The translations under genes were made by a program, and so were the position numbers. 64,000 bases of DNA, from contig NZ_BBXA01000032.1 in assembly GCF_001014975.1 (NCBI RefSeq), positions 62,001 through 126,000 of the forward strand, in the 5' to 3' direction. This stretch comes from Novosphingobium sp. MD-1 (GTDB lineage Bacteria; Pseudomonadota; Alphaproteobacteria; Sphingomonadales; Sphingomonadaceae). Position 1 is the first letter of the stretch; every line of letters begins with the position of its first letter. Shown here one piece after another: positions 39,108 to 46,475 of this stretch. The notes beneath the pieces were generated by a model. It ran no database searches. It had not been told where the DNA came from and was given only the letters and a program-made list of their open reading frames with translations.

Positions 39108-40229
39108 CTATCGCGACACATGCAATGCGCGATAGCCAAGCGCGGGATCGTCGGTGAAGAACCCGTCCAGGCCCGTCGCCAGATAGCGCCGGATCTCGCG
39201 CACGCTGCCTTCCGGGTTGCTCGCCCTGGCATCGCCCTGATCTCGAAAATCGCCCGCGAGGAACGTGTTCTCCGGCCGGAACGTCCATGTACCGACCAGC
39301 AGGCCCGCCTTGTGCGCGTCCGCCACCAGCGACGTCGGTGCCCCCAGCCTGCCATCGGCGCCGAGCGGAATGATCCGGCGCGTGGCCGGAGCTACCCAGT
39401 CGGCATAGCCGGCGATCTCGGCCAGCCCCGCCGGCGTCAGCATCGCGCCATAGGTCAGCGCGCCATCCACCGCCGCCACGTCGGCCGGACGCTGTGCATC
39501 GTCATCGATCAACTGCATCAGCTGGATGTTGGCCATGCCCGCCAGCATCGTGCGCAGCCGCTTGAGATTGGCGATCTCGAACGACTGGACGATCATCGGC
39601 ATCGTGGCCAGCACCCGGCTGGCTTTCACCCGCGCCAGGAACATATCCTCCACCGGCAGGCCGATGCCATTGAAGTAGGTCGAATGCTTGATCTCGGGAA
39701 TGATCCCGATCGTTCGCCCGCGCGCCGCCGCTTCGGCCGCGACGAAATCGATCACCTCCTCGAAGGTGACGATCTGGAACTGCCCGTCATAGCCCATGCT
39801 TTCCGGCCGCAGCGCGCCGAGCCGCTCCTTCGCGCGCAGCGTCTTCAATTCGGCCAGCGTAAAATCCTCGGTGAACCAGCCTTCCAGCTTTTCGCCGTCG
39901 ATCACCTTCACCGCCTTGCGCGCGGCGAATTCGGGATGGGCGGCGACGTCGGTGGTTTCGGCGATGTTGTTCTCGTGCCGCGCCACCAGCACGCCATCCT
40001 TCGTGGCCACGAGGTCCGGCTCGACGAAGTCGGCGCCGTCGGCGATCGCCTTGGCGTAGGAGGCCAGCGTGTGCTCCGGCCGCAGCGCCGAACAGCCGCG
40101 ATGCGCCAGGAGCAGCGGCTTGGCGGGACGAGGACGCGCGGCCGCCAGAGCAGCCCCTCCGGTCAGCACGGCCACGCCCAGTCCCGCCCCCATCGCCATC
40201 ATGCTCCGCCGCGAAAATCCCGCCGTCAT
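39108..40229 (-). CDS. Glycerophosphodiester phosphodiesterase (Tat-exported)
   Basis: Hydrolyses glycerophosphodiesters to glycerol 3-phosphate and an alcohol. 373 residues: a twin-arginine signal (FSRRSMMAMGAGLG), then the TIM-barrel motifs LLAHRGCSALRPEHTLASY, DFVEPDLVATKDG, ARHEN, IIPEIK, and FTDDPALG at the end. An ATG at 40244 would add five residues. It lies 63 bases after the nitrilase-fold gene and 59 before E1. A periplasmic location fits phosphate scavenging along with the phytase. Confidence 0.92.
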   Translation of the reverse strand: MTAGFSRRSMMAMGAGLGVAVLTGGAALAAARPRPAKPLLLAHRGCSALRPEHTLASYAKAIADGADFVEPDLVATKDGVLVARHENNIAETTDVAAHPEFAARKAVKVIDGEKLEGWFTEDFTLAELKTLRAKERLGALRPESMGYDGQFQIVTFEEVIDFVAAEAAARGRTIGIIPEIKHSTYFNGIGLPVEDMFLARVKASRVLATMPMIVQSFEIANLKRLRTMLAGMANIQLMQLIDDDAQRPADVAAVDGALTYGAMLTPAGLAEIAGYADWVAPATRRIIPLGADGRLGAPTSLVADAHKAGLLVGTWTFRPENTFLAGDFRDQGDARASNPEGSVREIRRYLATGLDGFFTDDPALGYRALHVSR

Positions 40230-40292
40230 GGCCCGTCTCCTCATTCCGAAGACCGCGCTAGGATCGCCGCACGACAGCAATGTGACAAGCGC

Positions 40293-41192
40293 CTACAACA
40301 GCGAGACTATCTCAACCGCCGGCAGGGCCGCTTGCGCGCCCGGTTGCTCGGTCCAGTGCCGCGCGTTCAGCACGCCGCCGTCCGCGCGCAGATCCGCCAC
40401 GCACGCCGTATCAATCTCGGCGAAGACCCAGCCGGCCGCGTTCTCGCTGCCGATGGCCAGCACGCCATCGACGGGCATCCCCCGGTCCGGCGGGCCATAG
40501 ACGGCCGCCGCGCCGCGGTTGATGTCCACCGCCGGGGACCACGCCGCCTCGCCCACCGTCGGCGATTGCACGGTGTAGCACTGGCCTTCCAGCGCCCGCG
40601 CCTGCGCCCCGATCCGCACGCGCCAGTATCCGTGCAGCGAATCCGTGCAGGAAGGAACGAGGATCACCTCCGCCCCCGCTTCCACCGCCGCCCTTGCCAG
40701 AAGCGGAAATTCGCTGTCATAGCAGATGTTTACCGCAAGCTTGCCAAGCTCCGTCTCGAACAGCTTCAGCCCGGCGCCCGCCGCGATGCCCCATTGTTCG
40801 CGCTCGAAGCGGGTCATCACCAGCTTGTCCTGCACGCCCATCCGCCCGTTCGGCGCAAACAGGCGCGCGGTGTTGCGGAAGCGCCCGTCGGCATCCTTGC
40901 GCGGCGCGCTGGCGGCCAGGATATGCATCCCGTGCCGCGCGGCCAGTTCGGCATGGAGCGCATCGACGCGCGGCAACAGCGCCGAAACCGTCTCGATCGA
41001 TCCCGCCAGATCGCCCATCGTCGCCGGATCGAGCGAAGCGAGCTCCATCGCGCCATATTCGGGAAACACCGCCAGCGCCGCGCCCCCGTCCGCCGCCTGC
41101 GCCACCCATAGCGCCACCTTGGTAGCATAGGCGTCCCAGTCCGCCAGCGGATCGATCGGATACTGCGCCGCCGCGACGCGCCAGCTCACCAT
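40293..41192 (-). CDS. Nitrilase-superfamily carbon-nitrogen hydrolase
   Basis: 299 residues with the complete Glu-Lys-Cys triad: E45 in VFPEYG, K123 in QDKLVM, C157 in NICYDSEFP. Amidase-type substrate is likely but not determined. ATG at 41192 chosen; it overlaps the GNAT stop by seven bases. A four-residue upstream extension exists. The pairing of this hydrolase with a GNAT acetyltransferase is common in bacteria. Confidence 0.9.
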   Translation of the reverse strand: MVSWRVAAAQYPIDPLADWDAYATKVALWVAQAADGGAALAVFPEYGAMELASLDPATMGDLAGSIETVSALLPRVDALHAELAARHGMHILAASAPRKDADGRFRNTARLFAPNGRMGVQDKLVMTRFEREQWGIAAGAGLKLFETELGKLAVNICYDSEFPLLARAAVEAGAEVILVPSCTDSLHGYWRVRIGAQARALEGQCYTVQSPTVGEAAWSPAVDINRGAAAVYGPPDRGMPVDGVLAIGSENAAGWVFAEIDTACVADLRADGGVLNARHWTEQPGAQAALPAVEIVSLL

Positions 41193-41821
41193 TGCCGCAG
41201 CCAATACTGCATGGGCTTCACGCTTTCCCCGTCCTCGCCATGGTCTTTCCAGCCGAGTTCGGTCACCAGCCCGTCGATCGGCGCGTAGCCGCGCTTGGTC
41301 CAGAACGCATCGAGCGGAGTATAGCCCGCCGGCCGCGCCGGATGGTCGCCGGGCCGGATCACCGCCGCGAAGCAGGCGGCATCCGCGCCGCAGCGCCGCG
41401 CCTGCGCCTCGCGCTGGTCGAAGAAGGCGTGGCCAATGCCGTGGCCCCGGTATTCAGGCAGCAGCACGCTTTCGCCGAAGTAGAACAGGCGCGCCACGTC
41501 CAGCCCGCGCGCCTCGAACGGCGCGCGAAACTCCGCCTTCTGATGCAGCATCGGCGCTGCTGTGGCCGCGCCGACCACGCGATCCCCGTCGAACGCCGCG
41601 ACCAGCACCGCATCGGGCGCCGCGGCATATTCGCGCAGGTATTCCGCTTCATAGGCCGCGTCCCCATCGTAGAGATAGGGATACGCCGCAAAGACACGGA
41701 TGCGCAGGTCGGCCAGATCGCCCAGCCCGGCAGCGATCTCCTCCCCGGTCAGCGGGCGGACGGAGATCCCGCTTCGCGGGTTGGCGGCGATCCCGCTCTG
41801 TGGGTGGTCAGCGCTGGCCAT
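41186..41821 (-). CDS. GNAT-family N-acetyltransferase
   Basis: 211 residues. The acetyl-CoA loop is visible as LLPEYRGHGIGHAFFDQRE (residues about 120-138), preceded by YFGESV. The N-terminal 20 residues contain two near copies of a Ser-Gly-Ile repeat (QSGIAANPRSGIS). It starts on the SnoaL-like stop (TGATG) and overlaps the hydrolase, so the three genes are probably expressed together. Substrate unknown. Confidence 0.87.
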   Translation of the reverse strand: MASADHPQSGIAANPRSGISVRPLTGEEIAAGLGDLADLRIRVFAAYPYLYDGDAAYEAEYLREYAAAPDAVLVAAFDGDRVVGAATAAPMLHQKAEFRAPFEARGLDVARLFYFGESVLLPEYRGHGIGHAFFDQREAQARRCGADAACFAAVIRPGDHPARPAGYTPLDAFWTKRGYAPIDGLVTELGWKDHGEDGESVKPMQYWLRQW

Positions 41822-42231
41822 CAGCCGACCACTTGCGCCGTCCAGTCGGCCAGATTGTAATACATCGTCAACCGCGTGATCCGGCCATCGGCGATGGTGA
41901 GGAAAGCGCCCGCCGGCAGCACATAAGTCTGGCCATTCGCTTCGGGCAGCCCCTCGTCCGTGGCGAGGTATTCGCCATGCACCACGAATTCCGCCGCCGC
42001 GCGCGTACCGTCCTTGTTGGCCATCAGCACGATGTCGTCCAGCCGTTCGCGATAGCAGCGTTCCATGTGCGCGATGAAGGCGCGGAAGGTCTCCTTGCCT
42101 ACCTGCCGCTCGCCCTGGTTGATGTCGTGCGCCACGTCGTCCGACAGGCAGGCCAGCATCCCTTCCCAGTTCCCGGCGTTGAACGCGCCGTAGTAGGTTT
42201 CGAGAAGGGCAAGCGTTGCGGCACGGCTCAT
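41821..42231 (-). CDS. SnoaL/NTF2-like protein
   Basis: 136 residues of the cone-like NTF2 fold: LLETYYGAFNAGNWEGMLACLSD at the N-terminus, DINQGERQVGKE, and the C-terminal strand GRITRLTMYYN. Family members include ketosteroid isomerase-like enzymes and polyketide cyclases; no catalytic set is clear here. Translationally coupled to the GNAT gene. The longer open frame upstream is not used. Start at ATG 42231. Confidence 0.85.
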   Translation of the reverse strand: MSRAATLALLETYYGAFNAGNWEGMLACLSDDVAHDINQGERQVGKETFRAFIAHMERCYRERLDDIVLMANKDGTRAAAEFVVHGEYLATDEGLPEANGQTYVLPAGAFLTIADGRITRLTMYYNLADWTAQVVG

Positions 42232-42419
42232 CGGCGGGTCTCCTTTGCGTCCCTGCCTAGCCAATCCGCCGTTGCGGGACCAGAGCCGCGCCGGGAAAGC
42301 TGTGCTGCACCGGTGCAACAATCGGCCGCCGCGCCCGGCCAAAAGGACGTTGCGGACCGCGCCGCGCGCGGCCACAACCGGCGTCCTACGCAACGCCCTG
42401 TTCCGGACCGGAGAACCCG

Positions 42420-44357
42420 ATGCGCGCTCGTATTCTCGCCCTGACCGCCACCGCCGCGCTGGCCGCTGCCATCGCTCCCGCCCCGCTGCTGGCGCAGGAC
42501 GCGCCGAAGCCCGCCACTATCGCCGTCGATGGCGCGCCGCCGGTGCCGATGGCGGTGGTCGATGCCACGCGCCCTTACATGGAATACCGCACCGCCGCTT
42601 TCCTCGACTGGAACCCGGCCACGCGCGGGATGCTGATTTCCACGCGCTTCGCCAGCGTGCCGCAGCTTCACACCGTGGCCGGCCCCGGCATGGCGCGCCA
42701 GCAGATCAGCTTCGAAGCGGAGCCGCTGGCCGGCTGGTACGCGCCTAACGATGGCACGCTGGTGGTGCGCAAGGACAAGGGCGGAGACGAATTCTTCCAG
42801 CTCTACACGCTGAAGAACGGGCGCCTGACGATGCTGACCGATGGCAAGAGCCGCAACGAATTCAACGCCTTCAGCCATGACGGCCAATGGATCGCCTACA
42901 GCTCCACGCGCCGTAACGGCGTCGATTCCGATCTCTACGTGGTGAACCCGCGCGATCCGGCGTCCAACCGCCTTGTCGCGCAGGTCAAGGGCGGTGGCTG
43001 GTCGGTCGCCGGCTTCACGCCCGACAGCAAGGGCGCGGTGGTGCGCGAATATGTCTCGATCCAGAAGAGCAACCTGTGGTGGCTGGATATCGCCAGCGGC
43101 AAGCTCACGCCGATCGGCGATCACACCAAGCCGATCGCCTATGCCGCCGCCGATATCGCGCCGGACGGCACGCTATGGGTCACCAGCGACGAAGGCTCGG
43201 ACTACCAGCGGCTCGGCACGCTCGATCCGCGGACGGGCAAGTTCACGCCCCGCGCGCCCGAAGCCAGGGGCGATATCGAGGAATTCTCGATCGCCGATGA
43301 CGGCAGCTTCATCGCCTATGCCGTCAACGAAACCGGCATCTCGAAGCTGCGCCTGCTCGACCCGAAGACCGGCGCGGTTCGCGATGTCACCGCGCTGCCG
43401 GCCGGCGTGATCTCCACGCTCAAGGTCGCGCCATGGGGCACGATCGGGCTTACCCTGTCTTCGGCCAAGGTGCCGGCGGACGCCTTCGCCGTCGATCCGA
43501 AGACGCTGGCGGCCACGCGCTGGACCACCAGCGAGACCGGCGGCCTCGATCCTGCCGCCAACGTCGATCCCGAACTGGTGCAGGTAAAAAGCTTCGATGG
43601 CGAAACCGTCACCGGCTTCCTCTACCGCCCCGATCCCGCCAAGTTCCCCGGCAAGCGGCCGCTGATCGTCAACATCCACGGCGGGCCGGAAGGGCAGACC
43701 ACGCCCGGTTTCAAGGGGCGCGCCAACTACCTTATCAACGAGCTGGGCATCGCGGTATTCTATCCCAACGTGCGCGGATCGTCGGGCTTCGGCAAGCGCT
43801 TCGTCGGGTTGGACAACGGCCCGTTCCGGCGCGAGGATTCGGTGAAGGACATCGGCCCGCTGCTCGACCGGCTCCAGTCCGATCCGGCGATCGATCCGGC
43901 GCGGATGGCGGTCACCGGCGGCTCCTATGGCGGCTACATGTGCTATGCCTCCGCGATCCGCTATGGCGACCGGCTGAAGGCGGCGGACTGCATCGTCGCG
44001 ATCAGCAATTTCGTCACGTTCCTCGAAAACACGCAAGGCTATCGCCGCGACCTGCGCCGCGCCGAATATGGCGACGAGCGCGATCCGAAGCAGCGCGCGC
44101 AACTGACCGCGATCTCCCCGCTGACCAGCGTGGACCGCCTGACCATTCCGCTGATGGTGGTGACCGGCGCCAACGATCCGCGCGTGCCCAAGAGCGAGGC
44201 CGACCAGATGGTGGCCGCCGTGCGCGCCAAGGGCCGCCCGGCGTGGCACATCGTGGGGCTCAACGAAGGCCACGGCTTCGCCAAGAAGGAAAACGCCGAC
44301 TACCAGTTCTGGTCCGAGATCGGCTTCTGGAAGGCCAATCTGCTGGGCGGGAAGTAG
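42420..44357 (+). CDS. S9-family prolyl oligopeptidase (periplasmic)
   Basis: 645 residues. Signal peptide (MRARILALTATAALAAAIA, cleaved near LLAQ), an N-terminal beta-propeller with WD40-like PD40 blades, and a C-terminal alpha/beta hydrolase domain: serine in GGSYGGYM (about residue 501), aspartate in VTGANDPRVP, histidine in NEGHGF. HGGPEGQT forms the oxyanion region. Dipeptidyl- or acylaminoacyl-peptidase activity is likely. A 188-base divergent gap separates it from the SnoaL-like gene. Confidence 0.93.
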   Translation: MRARILALTATAALAAAIAPAPLLAQDAPKPATIAVDGAPPVPMAVVDATRPYMEYRTAAFLDWNPATRGMLISTRFASVPQLHTVAGPGMARQQISFEAEPLAGWYAPNDGTLVVRKDKGGDEFFQLYTLKNGRLTMLTDGKSRNEFNAFSHDGQWIAYSSTRRNGVDSDLYVVNPRDPASNRLVAQVKGGGWSVAGFTPDSKGAVVREYVSIQKSNLWWLDIASGKLTPIGDHTKPIAYAAADIAPDGTLWVTSDEGSDYQRLGTLDPRTGKFTPRAPEARGDIEEFSIADDGSFIAYAVNETGISKLRLLDPKTGAVRDVTALPAGVISTLKVAPWGTIGLTLSSAKVPADAFAVDPKTLAATRWTTSETGGLDPAANVDPELVQVKSFDGETVTGFLYRPDPAKFPGKRPLIVNIHGGPEGQTTPGFKGRANYLINELGIAVFYPNVRGSSGFGKRFVGLDNGPFRREDSVKDIGPLLDRLQSDPAIDPARMAVTGGSYGGYMCYASAIRYGDRLKAADCIVAISNFVTFLENTQGYRRDLRRAEYGDERDPKQRAQLTAISPLTSVDRLTIPLMVVTGANDPRVPKSEADQMVAAVRAKGRPAWHIVGLNEGHGFAKKENADYQFWSEIGFWKANLLGGK

Positions 44358-44480
44358 AAGATCGTTGTCCGGCGGAGACAACTGACTAGACGAAAATGCA
44401 CTCAGGCTGCTTGCAAGCGCGGCGCGCTGAAAGCCCTCCCCGCTGCGACTAACGCCACCTGCGGCGACGCAAGTCTCGCT

Positions 44481-44502
44481 CCCCTCCCGCTTGCGGGAGG
44501 GG
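44481..44502. repeat. REP-like palindrome
   Basis: Perfect 10-base arms CCCCTCCCGC / GCGGGAGGGG with a two-base centre, followed by CTGGGGG. A related hairpin stands at 46371-46402, also just after a gene. Confidence 0.55.
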
Positions 44503-44539
44503 CTGGGGGTCGGAAACACCCCACCGTCCAAAAACAAAA

Positions 44540-44566
44540 AGGCCGCAGACACGAAGTCTGCGGCCT
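44540..44566 (-). terminator. Terminator of wrbA
   Basis: 11-base perfect stem AGGCCGCAGAC / GTCTGCGGCCT with a five-base loop. On the minus strand it runs into TTTTTGTTTTTGG. It lies 88 bases after the wrbA stop; the plus side has only a weak T-run. Confidence 0.85.
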
Positions 44567-44653
44567 CTTCAGGGTCAGATCGGCCCGCTGTATGCCCGCG
44601 CATAAGAGGGGGGCTGGCGCGGGCGCGGACCGATCCTTGAGGGGGAACGGGCT

Positions 44654-45253
44654 TTAGCCGAACAGCTTGTTGGCGGTTTCGGCTACGCGCTTTCCGAGAT
44701 AACGCGCTCCATCCAGTTCGGTTCCACTCGGCTGACGGCTTCCGTCGCCGCCGGCGATCGTCGTCGCGCCATAGGGGGCGCCGCCGGTGACTTCGTCATG
44801 GCCAAGCTGGCCCTGGAAGCCATAGTCGAGGCCGACGATGGTCAGGCCGAAGTGCAGCAGATTGGTGATGATCGAGAACAGCGTCGTTTCCTGACCGCCG
44901 TGCTGGCTGCCGGTGGACGTGAACGCCGCGCCGACCTTGCCGTTCAGCGCGCCGCGCGCCCACAGGCCGCCGGCCTGGTCGAGGAACGCCGCCAGCTGCG
45001 AGCTGATGCGGCCGAAGCGGGTGCCGGTGCCAACGATAATCGCGTCGTAGTTTTCGAGTTCGGCCACCGTCGCCACGGGCGCGGCCTGATCGAGCTTGAA
45101 ATGCGCGCCCTGCGCGATTTCCAGCGGAACGGTTTCGGGAACGCGCTTCACGTCCACTTCCGCGCCGGTCGCACGGGCGCCTTCGGCAATGGCGTTGGCC
45201 AGCGTTTCGAGGTGGCCATAGCTGGAATAGTAGAGAACCAGGACCTTGCTCAT
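44654..45253 (-). CDS. wrbA: NAD(P)H:quinone oxidoreductase WrbA
   Basis: 199-residue flavodoxin-fold protein that reduces quinones by two electrons with [25 protein letters not shown] holds the FMN phosphate loop; [10 protein letters not shown] and [22 protein letters not shown] complete the WrbA pattern. I used the ATG at 45253; three extra codons upstream are possible. Own terminator downstream. Confidence 0.96.
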   Translation of the reverse strand: MSKVLVLYYSSYGHLETLANAIAEGARATGAEVDVKRVPETVPLEIAQGAHFKLDQAAPVATVAELENYDAIIVGTGTRFGRISSQLAAFLDQAGGLWARGALNGKVGAAFTSTGSQHGGQETTLFSIITNLLHFGLTIVGLDYGFQGQLGHDEVTGGAPYGATTIAGGDGSRQPSGTELDGARYLGKRVAETANKLFG

Positions 45254-45575
45254 CGTTTTCATCCTTGCTGGTGGCGGGAGCGGCCCCGCTTGAACACGAA
45301 GCCCTTATGCCGTGATTCCCGCAATCAGGTCATCCGGATAAACTGGCAGAAACCGTTCCAAAATCTTGAACAACCCAAACGCTGCCCGAACCACGGCCCG
45401 TACAGGGCACGGGCAATCCGGCGTGGAATTGCGCACCTTGCGATTTTCCATTATGGGCGCTGCGACGCCCCGGCTTCCGCGATAGGGTCGCTTTTCGCGA
45501 CTCACCTCGCCACGCCGGGGTTTTTGATTTCCCGCGAAGACCAGAAAACTTCGCACGCTTGAGGAAGACCCGCCC
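45254..45575. other. Divergent intergenic region between wrbA and purC
   Basis: About 320 bases with no gene; promoters for both wrbA (minus) and purC (plus) must be here. I see no PurR-like palindrome or riboswitch that I can defend. Confidence 0.5.
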
Positions 45576-46364
45576 ATGTCCCGTCGCCGCCAGATTTACG
45601 AAGGCAAGGCCAAGATTCTCTACGAAGGCCCGGAACCCGGCACGCTGATCCAGTATTTCAAGGACGATGCCACCGCGTTCAACGCGCAGAAGCGCGGCAC
45701 GATCAACGGCAAGGGCGTGATCAACAACCGCATCAGCGAATATGTGTTCACGCGCCTTTCGCACATCGGCATCCCCACGCACTTCATCCGCCGCCTCAAC
45801 ATGCGCGAACAGCTGGTGCGGCAGGTGGAAATCATCCCGATCGAAGTGGTGGTGCGCAATGTCGCCGCCGGTTCGATCAGCAAGCGCCTGGGCCTGCCCG
45901 AAGGCGAGCCGCTGCCCCACACCCTGCTTGAATACTACTACAAGGACGATGCGCTGGGCGATCCGCTGATCGCCGAAGAGCACATCGCCTGCTTCGGCTG
46001 GGCCTCGAACGAGGAAATGCAGGACATTTCCTCGATGGCGATCCGCGTGAACGATTTCCTGGTAGGCATGTTCGCGGCGATCAACATCCGCCTCGTCGAT
46101 TTCAAGCTGGAATTCGGCCGCATCTGGGATGGCGACTACAGCCGCGTGATCCTGGCGGATGAAATCAGCCCCGACGGTTGCCGCCTGTGGGACATGACCA
46201 CCGGCGAAAAGCTCGACAAGGACCGTTTCCGCCGCGATCTGGGTGGCGAAGAAGAAGCCTACCAGGAAGTCGCCCGCCGGCTGGGCCTGCTCGAAAACGA
46301 CGGCGGTCCGAGCGAGGTGTTCGACCTCGGCGCGCACCGCAGCAAGCTGCGCAACAAGAAGTAA
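45576..46364 (+). CDS. purC: SAICAR synthase PurC
   Basis: Phosphoribosylaminoimidazole-succinocarboxamide synthase, purine pathway. 262 residues: [23 protein letters not shown]-like segment, [26 protein letters not shown] and [14 protein letters not shown]. Good GAGGAAG site before the ATG. Its usual neighbours purS and purQ are 7.4 kb away, behind four genes. Confidence 0.97.
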   Translation: MSRRRQIYEGKAKILYEGPEPGTLIQYFKDDATAFNAQKRGTINGKGVINNRISEYVFTRLSHIGIPTHFIRRLNMREQLVRQVEIIPIEVVVRNVAAGSISKRLGLPEGEPLPHTLLEYYYKDDALGDPLIAEEHIACFGWASNEEMQDISSMAIRVNDFLVGMFAAINIRLVDFKLEFGRIWDGDYSRVILADEISPDGCRLWDMTTGEKLDKDRFRRDLGGEEEAYQEVARRLGLLENDGGPSEVFDLGAHRSKLRNKK

Positions 46365-46370
46365 GGTTGC

Positions 46371-46402
46371 TTCCCCCTTCCCGCTGCTGCGGGAGGGGGG
46401 AA
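46371..46402. repeat. REP-like hairpin after purC
   Basis: 14-base arms TTCCCCCTTCCCGC / GCGGGAGGGGGGAA (one G-U type mismatch) with a TGCT loop. It resembles 44481-44502. It begins six bases after the purC stop and could also stabilise the mRNA end; no T-run follows. Confidence 0.5.
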
Positions 46403-46475
46403 TGCCTGCCCCCGCCATTCCGGCGCACATCCCTCATTGCCCGTTAAGCCGACTCGCGGCAGGATCGGCGCCGAG

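Larger units (their letters stand above)
44358..44653. other. Intergenic region between the S9 peptidase and wrbA
   Basis: No gene. It holds a REP-like hairpin (44481-44502) and the wrbA terminator (44540-44566). The two genes converge here, so no promoter is needed. Confidence 0.6.

Noticed and set aside
45254-45575. Purine riboswitch or PurR site before purC
   Set aside because: No conserved core or palindrome could be identified by eye.
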